From G963662905 sp965230045 (GTDB taxonomy: Bacteria > Bacteroidota > Bacteroidia > Bacteroidales > WRLA01): a stretch of DNA of 64,000 bases. Positions 1 to 9,908 of the stretch are shown here, in pieces. Positions within the stretch are counted from its first letter, which is position 1; each line of letters begins with the position of its first letter. The notes beneath the pieces are model-generated. The model was not told the origin of the DNA and made no database searches. It saw only the letters and a program-made list of their open reading frames with translations. Position numbers and translations under genes: made by a program. The DNA is taken from the NCBI GenBank assembly GCA_965230045.1, contig OZ245940.1, positions 3,410,001 through 3,474,000 of the forward strand. Reading direction: 5' to 3'.

Positions 1-4
1 TCTA

Positions 5-1222
5 CTAAAACTCATAATACTTTTTTAATGATTTTATGTAAGGTCTTGCATAATCTTTCACAGAAAATTCATCAATAGCACACTGTTTCCCTCTATTACC
101 TATTTCTTTTCTAAGCGAAGAATCGCAAACCAATTTTTTTAAATTTGAAATGTATAAATCGAGATCGCCGATAGGAGTAATAAATGAATTATACCCATTT
201 TTTAAATAGAGGCTCAAATCACTAAACACAGTAGTGATAATAGGAGTCCCTGAATAGAGATATTCAGCAGTTTTACCAGGAAATCCAGAATTTGCTGTTT
301 CCTTCCCTTGCTCTGGAATAAACAAAATATCTGCTCTTAACAACAATACTGGTAATAAATTTTGATCAACAGGATCAAAAAGCAGACATTTATCAGAGAT
401 ACTATATTTATTAATTAATTCTTTAAGATCTGAAATGTTTTCATCTATAATTGCAAAACAAACATTAAAGTCAAATACTATTTCACTAGCAAGAACATCT
501 AAAGCGTGTAAAAAAAAATTTATTCCATTTAATCTTTTAGCAGTTCCTGCATAGAAAAAAATTAATTTAGTATCACTATCAAAAGATAAATATTTATCCC
601 CTAAAACATCTGTTGCTTTTAAGTCACTCAAGATTTCAAATTTTTCAAAATCTACAGATGTCGGGATAGACATAGTTACTTTATTGTTTGGATACTTATT
701 TTTATAATAATTATAAAGTGAAGATGATATAGTAAAAATTTCATTAGAATGCTTGACAACAAAATAGTCAAATAATTTTTTATTAATAATTATTATATAA
801 TCATACAAATTTTTGTTTATTTTAAAGGAACGTCCAATAGTATCCACCATATCAACTAATAGAGGAATGTGAGCAAATTTACAATAAATCGGTATTGTAA
901 ATAACTCAATAAAACCACCATTCGCAAGCAAAATAAAATTTGGTCGTCTTTTAATTAATGCAGCAAATAATAAAAAAGGAGATAAAAAGTAACCTAAAAA
1001 ATAAGGCAATTTAAACGGCAAAAGATAGATAATTTCCTCATTCTTCGTAGAACTATAAGTATCAATTTTGTTTGGATTGCAAGGATTTGCAGTTAAAACA
1101 TCGGCTTTAATATCATGCCTGTCAAATGACTTTTTCCAATGAATAACCCTCTTTCTCCATGATGCATCATTTTTTTTTAACCCATTTCTAATAATAATTC
1201 CGTGTAAAATTTGCATTTTCAT
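5..1222 (-). CDS. Glycosyltransferase, GT4-like (405 aa)
   Basis: Probable cytoplasmic or membrane-associated retaining glycosyltransferase that adds one sugar to the lipid-linked repeat unit of the surface polysaccharide. The C-terminal half has the GT4 nucleotide-sugar site: an E-x7-E-like stretch with FIPEQGKE and FPGKTAEYLYSG at about residues 300-326, then a PIITT turn. The N-terminal half is a weakly conserved Rossmann-like acceptor domain. Length is normal for GT4 (350-420 aa). The stop codon is 5 bases from the window edge, so the gene is complete. It is the last visible gene of the minus-strand polysaccharide operon and follows the polymerase by 32 bases. Donor and acceptor cannot be told from sequence. 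Confidence 0.85.
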   Translation of the reverse strand: MKMQILHGIIIRNGLKKNDASWRKRVIHWKKSFDRHDIKADVLTANPCNPNKIDTYSSTKNEEIIYLLPFKLPYFLGYFLSPFLLFAALIKRRPNFILLANGGFIELFTIPIYCKFAHIPLLVDMVDTIGRSFKINKNLYDYIIIINKKLFDYFVVKHSNEIFTISSSLYNYYKNKYPNNKVTMSIPTSVDFEKFEILSDLKATDVLGDKYLSFDSDTKLIFFYAGTAKRLNGINFFLHALDVLASEIVFDFNVCFAIIDENISDLKELINKYSISDKCLLFDPVDQNLLPVLLLRADILFIPEQGKETANSGFPGKTAEYLYSGTPIITTVFSDLSLYLKNGYNSFITPIGDLDLYISNLKKLVCDSSLRKEIGNRGKQCAIDEFSVKDYARPYIKSLKKYYEF

Positions 1223-1254
1223 AATTCCCTTAATGAATGAATAACAATTTTTTC

Positions 1255-2508
1255 TTACAAATCTCTAAATTTAATTCCAAAATTCCCCCAAATTAAAGAG
1301 CTATAAAAAATCATCATAAAAATAGGCGTTTCGGCATAAGTCTGAGAAGATAATACAACCAATAAAGCTAAGAATGCCCCTATAGCAAATCTTGGAGGGT
1401 GTGAATACATAATACAAAACTGTTTAATTGAACGATAAAAATAAAATAGATAAAAAAGAAATCCAATTATCCCTATACGAGCTCCAAAGCTTAAAATACC
1501 ATAAGCTGAATATTCAGATGAATCAACATTAGCCTTAGTATTAGCAGTTAACCCTCTTCCTAATGGATATTTTTTTATAACATTAAGTGATTTTCGAAAA
1601 CCTACAAAACGACCAGTAGTTTCCTTGTTTAAATCAGTATTTTGTGCAATTTGATATTGATCTTGTATTTTATCATTTAAAAATGGAGTTTCTAAATATA
1701 TGTATGTAAAAAGAGGCAAAAATACGAGCATAGTCAATATATCACTTAATCTAATTAGTTTCTTTCTACCATAATAATATGAAAGAAAAGCAATCATTAA
1801 CCCTAAAATACCAGCAGTTGAAAAGGTTGTTAAAATGGCAAAAATCATAATCAAATTCTTTCTATCAAAAAAATTATGTGTAATCATAGTATTGAAAACA
1901 ATTGCCAGCAACAAAAAAACACCAAAAGCACCTGGCTCATGAAATGGTCCAGGATTCCTGATAATACCAAATGTTTTTGCAGCTTCATAAGTGTATAAAA
2001 TAAACTGTTCAGGTTTTCCTTGGTACAATTTATCAGGATCAATAGGATGTGTGCCAAGCAAACCAGCAAATCCAGAGGTTAAATTGTGAAAACTAGGTGA
2101 AATATTGGATACACTCCAAAAAATCAATGATATTATACAGTAATAATACATAATCAAAACATAGAACCTAGGAAAATTAATTCCCAAAACTTTTAGAAAT
2201 AAATAGGGAAGAATTCCAAAATATATTATACTACCGATAATAAGTGCTATATTCATATTCCACATAATCGCTTGCCCAGCCAAAATAATTATTAAATATA
2301 GAATCACAAAAAATATTCCTATATCTATTCTTTGTCGATACATTAAAAATAGCGATACAAAAGTAATGGAAATAATTATTCGAAATAAATCTTGCTTAAA
2401 AAATGCTAATGCACTAAAAACAATAATAATATAGGTCAAAAAAAGTAGAATTTTCTTGGATAATAAGCTACTCCCTATGTACAAATGACTAATTACTTTA
2501 CTCCTCAA
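1255..2508 (-). CDS. O-antigen/capsule polymerase-like membrane protein (Wzy-type)
   Basis: Hydrophobic protein of 417 aa with about ten predicted membrane segments and one larger extracytoplasmic loop, as in Wzy polymerases. The loop carries RNPGPFHEPGAFG at about residues 184-196, a pattern often seen in O-antigen polymerase/ligase-like proteins of Bacteroidota. By family it would join lipid-linked repeat units at the periplasmic face of the inner membrane. The frame opens with TTG and has no nearby ATG, so the exact start is uncertain. It overlaps the end of the preceding GT2 gene by 11 bases, which suggests translational coupling. WaaL-like ligase activity is the main alternative. Confidence 0.75.
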   Translation of the reverse strand: MRSKVISHLYIGSSLLSKKILLFLTYIIIVFSALAFFKQDLFRIIISITFVSLFLMYRQRIDIGIFFVILYLIIILAGQAIMWNMNIALIIGSIIYFGILPYLFLKVLGINFPRFYVLIMYYYCIISLIFWSVSNISPSFHNLTSGFAGLLGTHPIDPDKLYQGKPEQFILYTYEAAKTFGIIRNPGPFHEPGAFGVFLLLAIVFNTMITHNFFDRKNLIMIFAILTTFSTAGILGLMIAFLSYYYGRKKLIRLSDILTMLVFLPLFTYIYLETPFLNDKIQDQYQIAQNTDLNKETTGRFVGFRKSLNVIKKYPLGRGLTANTKANVDSSEYSAYGILSFGARIGIIGFLFYLFYFYRSIKQFCIMYSHPPRFAIGAFLALLVVLSSQTYAETPIFMMIFYSSLIWGNFGIKFRDL

Positions 2509-3430
2509 AACTAATATAGAGTTTAACGTTATACAATATCTTATTAATGTTAGATAAATTAAAATGCCTTAAGAATAATTTGTGAAGATTACTATTCAAC
2601 CGTCTATGCCTTTTATGTAAATTTCGAATTCTTAGATCAATTAAAGTTGAAGTATTATTATCATTATTGATTATTCTATTCATTTTATACAATGACAGTG
2701 TTTCTATTTGCTTTTCAGTAATATATAAACTAGAATTTATTGCGCTTAGACCATCTATAGATTTGCGATAAATTGACATAACCTCATCTATATAATAAAA
2801 ATCGCCATGTTCTGCAACAATTAACTGAAGTGCTAAATCACCATTATATATTTTGAGAAACCAACTAGGAAGACAGTTATTATTTAAATTAGCCCTAAAA
2901 ACTATACTCGAAGTAGGAACGAACCAATTATTTATTACATCTGTAATATCTGACTTGAGATTTTGATTTTTTGAACAGAAATATTTTGGAGGTCGATGTT
3001 TGTCATCCCACATTATCAATGCATTATGAAAACACAGGCTGTAATTATGATTAGATTCTAAAAAGTTTACTTGCTTTTGAAGCTTACTTGGATCTATCCA
3101 ATAATCATCACCATCTAATAGAGCTATATAGGAACCTTTGCAATTTTTAATTATATCATAAAAATTATAAAGCCTACCATGCTTTTTGCGATTTAGATAA
3201 TATTCACCTCCAATTGTACGCTTAAGAATTCTAATATTTACAGTATTAGTATCTTTGTATGACCTAATTATATTAAGAGTATTGTCAGTTGAAAAATCAT
3301 CACCTATAACAACTTCAAAAGCAAAATCAGTTATTTGCATTAAAATACCATCTAATGCTCTCTTAATATATTTAGCATGATTGTATGTTTGTAACCGAAC
3401 ACTTAGTTTTGGTTTATCACTATATTGCAT
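2498..3430 (-). CDS. Glycosyltransferase family 2
   Basis: Inverting GT-A glycosyltransferase of about 310 aa. The GT2 signature is clear: a nucleotide-binding motif GDDFSTDNT at about residues 43-51 and the metal-binding DGDDYW at about 106-111, both in the N-terminal GT-A domain. The C-terminal part is rich in basic residues. An upstream TTG gives two extra residues, but the ATG at 3430 is preferred. The start overlaps the sulfotransferase stop by 11 bases, placing it firmly in the operon. The sugar donor is unknown. Confidence 0.88.
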   Translation of the reverse strand: MQYSDKPKLSVRLQTYNHAKYIKRALDGILMQITDFAFEVVIGDDFSTDNTLNIIRSYKDTNTVNIRILKRTIGGEYYLNRKKHGRLYNFYDIIKNCKGSYIALLDGDDYWIDPSKLQKQVNFLESNHNYSLCFHNALIMWDDKHRPPKYFCSKNQNLKSDITDVINNWFVPTSSIVFRANLNNNCLPSWFLKIYNGDLALQLIVAEHGDFYYIDEVMSIYRKSIDGLSAINSSLYITEKQIETLSLYKMNRIINNDNNTSTLIDLRIRNLHKRHRRLNSNLHKLFLRHFNLSNINKILYNVKLYISFEE

Positions 3431-4286
3431 ATTCAAAGTAAATTAATTCATCTTCTGCAATTTTGTTAAAAAGTTCAATCTGCTCTTCTGTTAAATCAGT
3501 CCGATACCTTTCAATTTTTGTAGGATCTGGTTTCTCTCTAGTCTTTATTTTCCAATCGAGAGTTTGTAAGGGTTCCTGTTTTCTAAATTTATGGCTAGTG
3601 TAATAATCAAGCATACTAATTTCGAAATCTATTCCTAAAAAATCAGTAATATTTTTTAATGTTTTTTGCGTATCTATAATTAGATCTTCATACTTAACTA
3701 AAGAATAGTTTTTCCCCTTTTCTGTAAGCAACTTAGCTATCAATCTATTATTATTTATCCACTCTTGAGCAATCTGAGTAATAGCCACAGGTAATTTAGG
3801 CTTGTAAGGGGAATGCGTTTCTAAATGATATACATCCATGTATGAGCAGGCTACATCTCTTCCATCTCTGACTAAATGAATAAACTTCGCATCAGGCCAT
3901 ATATTCTTAATCAGGGGTATATGATTAATATAATAATTATTCTTATCTACAACAACACCAATACTTTCAGGTTGCAAATCGTATGTTAAATATACGCATT
4001 CCGCTAGAGCCCCAAAGTTTTTAGGTTTATTGTTTAAAATATAATGCTTAAGTTTATTCCTATCCAAATCCCAAGTTTCAATTTTTCTACTCGAAAAAAG
4101 GTCATTTAAAAATAATTCAAGCTTCTCATTAAAACAATCCTGTTCTTTCCAAGATTTATATTTAAAATGCCACCATTGCATAAAACCGCATTCGGGAGGA
4201 GCAACAATTTCAGTATGTTGATTTAGCATTAACCTCAAAAGAGAAGTCCCTGAACGTGGATTGCCAAGAATAAAAGTTCTAATCAT
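3420..4286 (-). CDS. Sulfotransferase (PAPS-dependent)
   Basis: Protein of 288 aa with both PAPS-binding signatures. The 5'-phosphosulfate loop is GNPRSGTSLL at residues 8-17 and the 3'-phosphate site is LVRDGRDVACSY at about 138-149. By family it moves sulfate from PAPS to a hydroxyl or amino group; in this locus the likely acceptor is a sugar of the exported glycan. It is the first gene of the distal four-gene block (sulfotransferase, GT2, polymerase, GT4), whose members overlap or nearly touch. A transposase remnant lies immediately upstream, so its promoter may be local or read through from upstream. Confidence 0.85.
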   Translation of the reverse strand: MIRTFILGNPRSGTSLLRLMLNQHTEIVAPPECGFMQWWHFKYKSWKEQDCFNEKLELFLNDLFSSRKIETWDLDRNKLKHYILNNKPKNFGALAECVYLTYDLQPESIGVVVDKNNYYINHIPLIKNIWPDAKFIHLVRDGRDVACSYMDVYHLETHSPYKPKLPVAITQIAQEWINNNRLIAKLLTEKGKNYSLVKYEDLIIDTQKTLKNITDFLGIDFEISMLDYYTSHKFRKQEPLQTLDWKIKTREKPDPTKIERYRTDLTEEQIELFNKIAEDELIYFEYAI

Positions 4287-4333
4287 AAATATATTTTTGA
4301 ATTTACTATTGATGCATTAAGATACCTCTCTAA

Positions 4334-5166
4334 AGAAAGAGGACGCGCTGCGCGCATGGTTTTGACCGCAGCAAAGAAGCTGACCAAAGCAAGATAGAAA
4401 GTATGGTCAAAATGTTCGGCAGGGCTATTTCTTATGGGATTAAGATCGATTATGTCTTAATTGACAGCTGGTTTACCTGCGAAGCAATCATTGATGCCGT
4501 AACACAAGTCAAAAAACAAACCGTTCATTTAATTGGTATGTACAAAATCGCCAGGACCCTGTTTGAATATAATGGCCATAAACAAACCTATAGCCAAATA
4601 AGAAACCGACTTGGAAAACCCAAACGCTGCCGTAAGCTCAGGCTCTATTATTTGCAAGCAAGGGTCCAATACAAAGGCCACCAGCTCAATTTGTTTTTTA
4701 CCAGGCAGGGCAAAAATGGCAAATGGAAAGTACTGCTGACCACTGATAAATCGCTTAGTTTTATACAGATGGTCGAAATTTACCAGACCCGCTGGACTAT
4801 AGAAGTGTTCTTTAAAGAGTCGAAACAGTTGCTGAGGATGGGCAGTTGCCAATCAAATGATTTTGATGCCCAAATTGCAGACACAACCATTACCATGATC
4901 CAGCACCTGCTTTTGACCTTGCGCTACCGCTACGGCACTTATGAGTCGAAAGGAGCATTGTTTGAGCAAGTGAAGGAAACCACTGCCATGCTGAAACTTA
5001 ATGAACGCTTTTGGGTTTGTTCGTTGAAATTCTACAAATATTGGAATGGCTGTTTGATGTCTAAGACGAAATGACCATTCTTGAACGCATCATAAACAAT
5101 AATCATGCATTAACTCAGATAAAAAAACTATTTGAGTTGGGGGTAGAAATGGATAATGCGGCTTGA
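4334..5166 (+). pseudogene. IS4-family transposase remnant
   Basis: C-terminal part of a DDE transposase, opposite in strand to the surrounding operon. Recognisable pieces are the second catalytic Asp in VLIDSWF and the Y-x2-R-x3-E-x6-K element in YQTRWTIEVFFKESK. The open frame (ATG at 4403, stop at 5074) has no N-terminal catalytic half; the homologous reading starts abruptly near 4334 after a stop. Near 5020 the frame slips: the natural C-terminus continues in another frame to a TGA at 5164-5166 with an internal TAA. Missing N-terminus, frameshift and nonsense codon together make this a dead insertion sequence. No terminal inverted repeats were found. Confidence 0.8.
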
Positions 5167-5430
5167 CAGAAAATGGAATTTATAAACAACTGAATAATAA
5201 AATAGTAGAATAAAGCGAGTATCTTAACTTACATTATTCCTTAAAGTTAGCGGAAGTGCAAAACATGGGAATAATATTTAAAAGCTATACGTCAGTGCTT
5301 TGAAATTATGTCATGTAGTTAGTTAGCTACAAATCTAAAAAATTTGGTATCTTGAACTAAGGGCATAGCTTTTACTAACGTTTGTGACCAATAAATTGAA
5401 AAAATAATACAATTTGCAAACAATTTATAG
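5167..5430. other. Non-coding spacer downstream of IS remnant
   Basis: AT-rich spacer of 264 bases between the transposase remnant and the end of the first aminotransferase gene. I see no gene, convincing hairpin or repeat shared with the rest of the window. It probably contains degraded insertion-sequence DNA. Confidence 0.4.
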
Positions 5431-6552
5431 TTAGTTCAGATACTCATAAATTAATCTAATAATTTTTTGAATAGCGTCTATATTCAGATCTGGATATATT
5501 GGCAAACAAATCACGCTTTCAGCCATTTTTTTGGCATTGTGTAATTTTTCGGTTTTTGCAGATTCCAATCCCCTATAAGACGGAAAATCACTGATCAAGG
5601 GATAAAAATACCTTCTTCCGTGGATACCATTCTCTTTAAGATAAAAATAGAGGTCATCTCTGGAATTACCATAAATTTTTTCATTTACAAACACAGGAAA
5701 ATAACTATTATTGTAGTTAGTTAGTTCATTTGGATGCTCTAATAATTTAATGCCTCTTACATCCTTTAGTCCACTTTTATAAAGCTCTGCAATCTGCTGT
5801 CTTTTTTCAACATTTCTTTGATGATGCTTAAGCTGTATGAGTCCTAAGGCCGCTTGCATTTCATTCATTTTTGAGTTTATACCCGGAGCCATTACTGTAA
5901 TTTCATTAGCAAAACCAAAATTTTTAAGATAATCTATTCTTTGTTTTGTTTTTTTATCATGACATACAATTGCACCACCTTCCATCGTGTTATATACTTT
6001 CGTAGCGTGAAAACTTAGTGTAGATAAATCACCCCAGTTTAAAATGGACTGACCTTTGTAGTTGTTGCCAAAGGCATGCGCGCTATCATATATCACTTTT
6101 AATCCATAAACATTAGCAATCTCCTGTATTTTTTCAACATTACAAGGATTACCATAAACGTGTACTGGAAGAATGGCAGTAGTTTGTGGTGTTATTGCTT
6201 CTTCAATCCGGTTTGGGTCAAGGTTTCCATAAACAGGATCTATATCAACAAAGACCGGCTTCAAATTATTCCACCACAATGAATTTGTAGTAGCTACAAA
6301 ACTATAGGGTGTTGTAATTACTTCACCACTTATTTTCAAAACCTGCAAGGCGGTGAGTAATGCTAAAGTACCATTAGCAAATAGGGCTACATACTCTACA
6401 CCCAAAAATTTAGCCATTTCTTTTTCAAGCTGCTGATGGAATTGGGAATTATTTGTTAGCTGTTTACTTTTCCAAATTTTATTTAAATATGGTAAAAACT
6501 CTGTAATATCAGGTAATACTGGTTGAGTTACAAAAATATTTTTTTTGACCAT
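5431..6552 (-). CDS. DegT/DnrJ/EryC1/StrS sugar aminotransferase (VioA-like)
   Basis: PLP-dependent aminotransferase acting on a nucleotide-linked keto-sugar. The internal-aldimine lysine is in LSFHATKVYNTMEGG (about residue 185 from the chosen start) and the PLP-ring aspartate is in VIYDSAHAFG. Length (about 373 aa) and the C-terminal LHNAKKMAESVICLPIYPDL pattern match the VioA/FdtB-type group that aminates 4-keto or 3-keto 6-deoxyhexoses. The frame can open at a TTG at 6570, but the ATG at 6552 is preferred because it leaves a 2-base gap from the fucosyltransferase stop. It would supply an amino-deoxy sugar for the polysaccharide; substrate is not determined. Confidence 0.87.
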   Translation of the reverse strand: MVKKNIFVTQPVLPDITEFLPYLNKIWKSKQLTNNSQFHQQLEKEMAKFLGVEYVALFANGTLALLTALQVLKISGEVITTPYSFVATTNSLWWNNLKPVFVDIDPVYGNLDPNRIEEAITPQTTAILPVHVYGNPCNVEKIQEIANVYGLKVIYDSAHAFGNNYKGQSILNWGDLSTLSFHATKVYNTMEGGAIVCHDKKTKQRIDYLKNFGFANEITVMAPGINSKMNEMQAALGLIQLKHHQRNVEKRQQIAELYKSGLKDVRGIKLLEHPNELTNYNNSYFPVFVNEKIYGNSRDDLYFYLKENGIHGRRYFYPLISDFPSYRGLESAKTEKLHNAKKMAESVICLPIYPDLNIDAIQKIIRLIYEYLN

Positions 6553-6554
6553 GT

Positions 6555-7442
6555 CTATATTTTTATCCAATTACTATTTATCCTATTACCACTTTCATAG
6601 CTATTTTGTGCTTTTTTATTAGTATACCAAATCTTTGGTGCAATTACAATCTTATCCGGGTTACTATTCAACCAGGCTCCCCACCAACTAAATGTACTGT
6701 TTGCGATTATATTATGATCACAGGCGGCCATTAACATCAGATCCATATAATCAGATATTTCGCTATTTATATCAACAAATTTAACGTCACAATTAAAAAT
6801 TAAATTACTTTTCACCCATTGCAAATCGTCTGAAAAAACATAAAAAACAACATCTGAATAAATCTTCAAAATATAATTTAAAGAGTTTTGATAATAATCT
6901 ATTGTCAACTCATTAAAGTATCGGTTGCCAATATAATCGCCTCGTCTAACGTGTACACTTACAGACCCTTTAGATCTAATTTCATGATAAACTATTTGAT
7001 TCTCTTTGTTAAAGCCATCTTTTAGTATTATATCCTTTTTAAGTTGCTCTTTAGCTGGTTCAAAGTATTTGCTATCAGCATAATATCCTGAAACATAAAA
7101 ATCTCTAATTTTGCTTAATTCTTCTATAGAACATTTATCTATTCGGTTATTATCAAAATGATATTTTTTATTATAGTATTCAAAACCAAATAACTTTGTA
7201 AAGGCTCTAAAAAAATAAGATGAATTTCTACTTTTACGCTTCAATTTTTTTATAATACTATCATCAGCAATCTCAACAGTTGTATTAAATTTATCTAGAC
7301 GATATACGTCTTTTCGATGATAGTTATCAAAAAAAGATAAATCAAAATATACATCTTGCTTTAGCTGTTTAGCTAACGCTTTAGCATGAGCATATTCAAA
7401 TAATTGGTTTCCTAAACCACCATACAATTCTATTATTATCAT
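6555..7442 (-). CDS. Alpha-1,2-fucosyltransferase-like glycosyltransferase (GT11)
   Basis: Protein of 295 aa with the GT11 hallmarks: GGLGNQLFEY at residues 8-17, the donor-binding HVRRGDY at about 164-170, and STFSWWGAWL near residue 250. GT11 enzymes transfer L-fucose from GDP-fucose, normally in alpha-1,2 linkage. Gmd (12051-13091) provides the first step from GDP-mannose, but no GDP-fucose synthase (Fcl) is visible here, so it is encoded elsewhere or a different GDP-6-deoxyhexose is used. It is packed between the flippase (6 bases) and the aminotransferase. Confidence 0.88.
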   Translation of the reverse strand: MIIIELYGGLGNQLFEYAHAKALAKQLKQDVYFDLSFFDNYHRKDVYRLDKFNTTVEIADDSIIKKLKRKSRNSSYFFRAFTKLFGFEYYNKKYHFDNNRIDKCSIEELSKIRDFYVSGYYADSKYFEPAKEQLKKDIILKDGFNKENQIVYHEIRSKGSVSVHVRRGDYIGNRYFNELTIDYYQNSLNYILKIYSDVVFYVFSDDLQWVKSNLIFNCDVKFVDINSEISDYMDLMLMAACDHNIIANSTFSWWGAWLNSNPDKIVIAPKIWYTNKKAQNSYESGNRINSNWIKI

Positions 7443-7448
7443 TATTAT

Positions 7449-8801
7449 TTATTTATTCCAAACTCCATTTGCAGATCGAGAAATTATTTTATTATACTGT
7501 TTCAAAAAAACCAAAAAACTCACAATTCCATATAATATGTTAGGAATAACCATACTTGATAAGCCTAAGTCCATTGAATAGAACAAAAATACCATAGGGA
7601 TAAACAAAATTGCCTGAAATAGTTGCAAATAAATTTGTAATCTTATTTTACCAATTCCATTTAAAAATAATGTATAGGTATTCCCAAGAGTGCTAATAAT
7701 TGCTGAAATTGCCAAAACAATTATTAAAAATTGGGGGACAACTATTTTACCTCCAACCCAAAGTTTAAAAAACCACGGATAAATAAAAACTGATAGAACT
7801 ATTGCAAATGAAGATAAAACCCAAAAGATTCTAATTTTACTAATTGTTTTTCTTATCCAAAATAATTCATTTTTGGTATAAGCTTCGGTAAAAGCGGATA
7901 AGTAAGGAGTCAAAACCATAATATACAGCATTGTAAATACTGTCATGTACTTTTTTGCAATGTTAAAAATAGTTACATCCTTCGGGCCAAAAAATTGAAT
8001 AACTAAAAAAGATGATGAATGATTTAGAATTAAAAATAGAATCTGTCCAATAAAAAACCACACACCCAAACTCATTAAAGGTAAAGCTTTTCTAAAATTT
8101 ATGTACTTGAACCTAGGTTTTAAAAAGTTTAGTGAAGTTGAAAATAGAACAATACTTGCAACTAGTAAAACAAAAGCTAGCTTACTTCCGTAAACAAGAC
8201 ATAAATAAAAAAGAGAACTATCAGTAGTCCTTGTTAGCATATATATTACTACTAAACCCAATATTTGAGCTAAAACCCCAAGAACATCATTAATAGCATA
8301 TTGCTGCAAAGCTTGAAGGATTGATGATAAGATTTTCATTATAAAACCTAAGCAAAAGAAAAAAAAGACAAAAACTACTATATTAAATAATTCATTATTA
8401 GAAACTTCAAATGTATTCAACACTGAATTCCATGAAATTGTAGTTGCAATGATAAGAAATGCGATAAACAAAACTGATGCAATTATAGTAATTAAAGCAT
8501 ATGTTGAACTAATATAGATTCGGGCTGTCCTCAAATCATTCTTAGCTAAAGCTTCTGCCAATTTATTTCGTAACCCATTTCCAAGTCCAATATCAAAAAA
8601 GGAAAACCATGAAACAATTGAAGCAATAGTCAACCATATTCCATATTCAGTTTCTCCTACATAACCCAAAGTTAGAGGAACAATTACAAATCCTATCAAG
8701 ATAGTCAAACCTTTACAAATAAAAGAAACTATTATATTCCTTTTAGCTCTGATTGCTCTCGCATCACCTTTTGCAAAAAATGAATTAATCCAATTTATCA
8801 C
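7449..8801 (-). CDS. Polysaccharide flippase (Wzx, MATE/MVF-like)
   Basis: Integral membrane protein of 450 aa with about 12-14 hydrophobic segments. The N-terminal region has the Wzx-typical GETEYGIWLTIASIVSWFS and DIGLGNGLRNKLAEA stretches (about residues 49-85). By family it moves undecaprenyl-diphosphate-linked repeat units across the inner membrane. Together with the Wzy-like protein it points to a Wzx/Wzy-dependent export route. The frame opens with GTG and no better ATG is close. It follows the second aminotransferase by 15 bases. Confidence 0.87.
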   Translation of the reverse strand: MINWINSFFAKGDARAIRAKRNIIVSFICKGLTILIGFVIVPLTLGYVGETEYGIWLTIASIVSWFSFFDIGLGNGLRNKLAEALAKNDLRTARIYISSTYALITIIASVLFIAFLIIATTISWNSVLNTFEVSNNELFNIVVFVFFFFCLGFIMKILSSILQALQQYAINDVLGVLAQILGLVVIYMLTRTTDSSLFYLCLVYGSKLAFVLLVASIVLFSTSLNFLKPRFKYINFRKALPLMSLGVWFFIGQILFLILNHSSSFLVIQFFGPKDVTIFNIAKKYMTVFTMLYIMVLTPYLSAFTEAYTKNELFWIRKTISKIRIFWVLSSFAIVLSVFIYPWFFKLWVGGKIVVPQFLIIVLAISAIISTLGNTYTLFLNGIGKIRLQIYLQLFQAILFIPMVFLFYSMDLGLSSMVIPNILYGIVSFLVFLKQYNKIISRSANGVWNK

Positions 8802-8816
8802 AATTTCACGGTATAT

Positions 8817-9908
8817 TTACTTTGCAAAATAATCTTTAATGCAATCTGTAACATAATCAATTTCCTCATTAGTTAATTGAGCAGATGAAGGTAACCATAA
8901 TCCTTTTTCACCAACAATGTTAGAGACTGGATGTTCTCCCTGAACGTTATAAACTATTTGCCTATTAATTGGAGGGTACATTACGCGTGTTCCTATACCA
9001 TTTTCTTTTAAGAATAGCTGCAGCTCATCTCTTCTTTCAACTAATATATCAATAAACCATGGAGTGGTATATTCAAGGTTTTGATTAAAAAATTTTATTT
9101 TTGTAATTGAACTTAAGTTATCTCTATATCGCTTATAAATTTCCTTTTTTCTATCAACACGCCATTGCAGTTTTTTCATTTGCTCAATTCCTATAACCGC
9201 CTGAATATCGGTAAATTTGAAATTTACTCCAAAAGTATCATGAATATCTACACCTCCTTCTTCTCTACCAAAATCTTTAAACTTTCTTATTTTGTGTGCT
9301 AATTCATCACTATCGGTAATCAATGCTCCACCCTGTCCAGTAGATATTATCTTTGGTGCAGAGAAGGAAAAAGACCCTACTAGTCCCTTTCGTCCAATAT
9401 GAGTTCCATCTGGATATCGTGAGCCTAAAGCCTGTGCACTATCTTCTATTAATACTAAATTATTATTATGTGCAAATTGTACGAATTTATCCACTCCTTC
9501 TTTAGGAAACCTACCATTGGCAGAAACCAATACGATTGCCTTAGTTTTACCCGTTATTGCATCCTTCATTTTTGAAAAATCCATGCACAAGGTTGATTCC
9601 TCCACGTCTACAAATACAGGATGTGCCCCTATTAATCTAAAGGAATTTGGTGTTGCAATCATAGTAAAATTAGGAACAATTACTTCATCACCTGCTTCAA
9701 TTCCAATTGCAGCAGCAGCTAAGGTTAAGCTTATTGTCCCGTTATTAACAGCAATTACATGTTTTGCATTAACAAATTCTTTAATTTGAGATTCAAATTC
9801 TTCTGTTTTTTTGAACTCAGTAATCCAGCCTCCCTGCCCTAAGTAATCATTCATAGCTTTTTGTTCTTCTACTCCAAACCATGGCTGCATTTGTAATATA
9901 TTTTTCAT
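8817..9908 (-). CDS. DegT-family aminotransferase, perosamine-synthase-like
   Basis: PLP aminotransferase of 363 aa. The Schiff-base lysine is K186 in SFSAPKIISTGQGG, and D156 in LIEDSAQALG contacts the pyridine nitrogen. The overall pattern resembles GDP-perosamine synthase and related 4-keto-sugar aminotransferases. With Gmd in the same operon a GDP-linked 4-amino-4,6-dideoxy sugar is a reasonable inference; dTDP substrates cannot be excluded. Its ATG overlaps the stop of the preceding acyltransferase by 4 bases (ATGA), so the two are probably translationally coupled and may act in sequence (amination, then N-acylation). Confidence 0.85.
   Translation of the reverse strand: MKNILQMQPWFGVEEQKAMNDYLGQGGWITEFKKTEEFESQIKEFVNAKHVIAVNNGTISLTLAAAAIGIEAGDEVIVPNFTMIATPNSFRLIGAHPVFVDVEESTLCMDFSKMKDAITGKTKAIVLVSANGRFPKEGVDKFVQFAHNNNLVLIEDSAQALGSRYPDGTHIGRKGLVGSFSFSAPKIISTGQGGALITDSDELAHKIRKFKDFGREEGGVDIHDTFGVNFKFTDIQAVIGIEQMKKLQWRVDRKKEIYKRYRDNLSSITKIKFFNQNLEYTTPWFIDILVERRDELQLFLKENGIGTRVMYPPINRQIVYNVQGEHPVSNIVGEKGLWLPSSAQLTNEEIDYVTDCIKDYFAK

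Noticed and set aside
4529..4852. Reverse-strand frame of 107 codons opposite the transposase remnant
   Set aside because: Shadow of the IS4-family coding sequence with no protein signature of its own.
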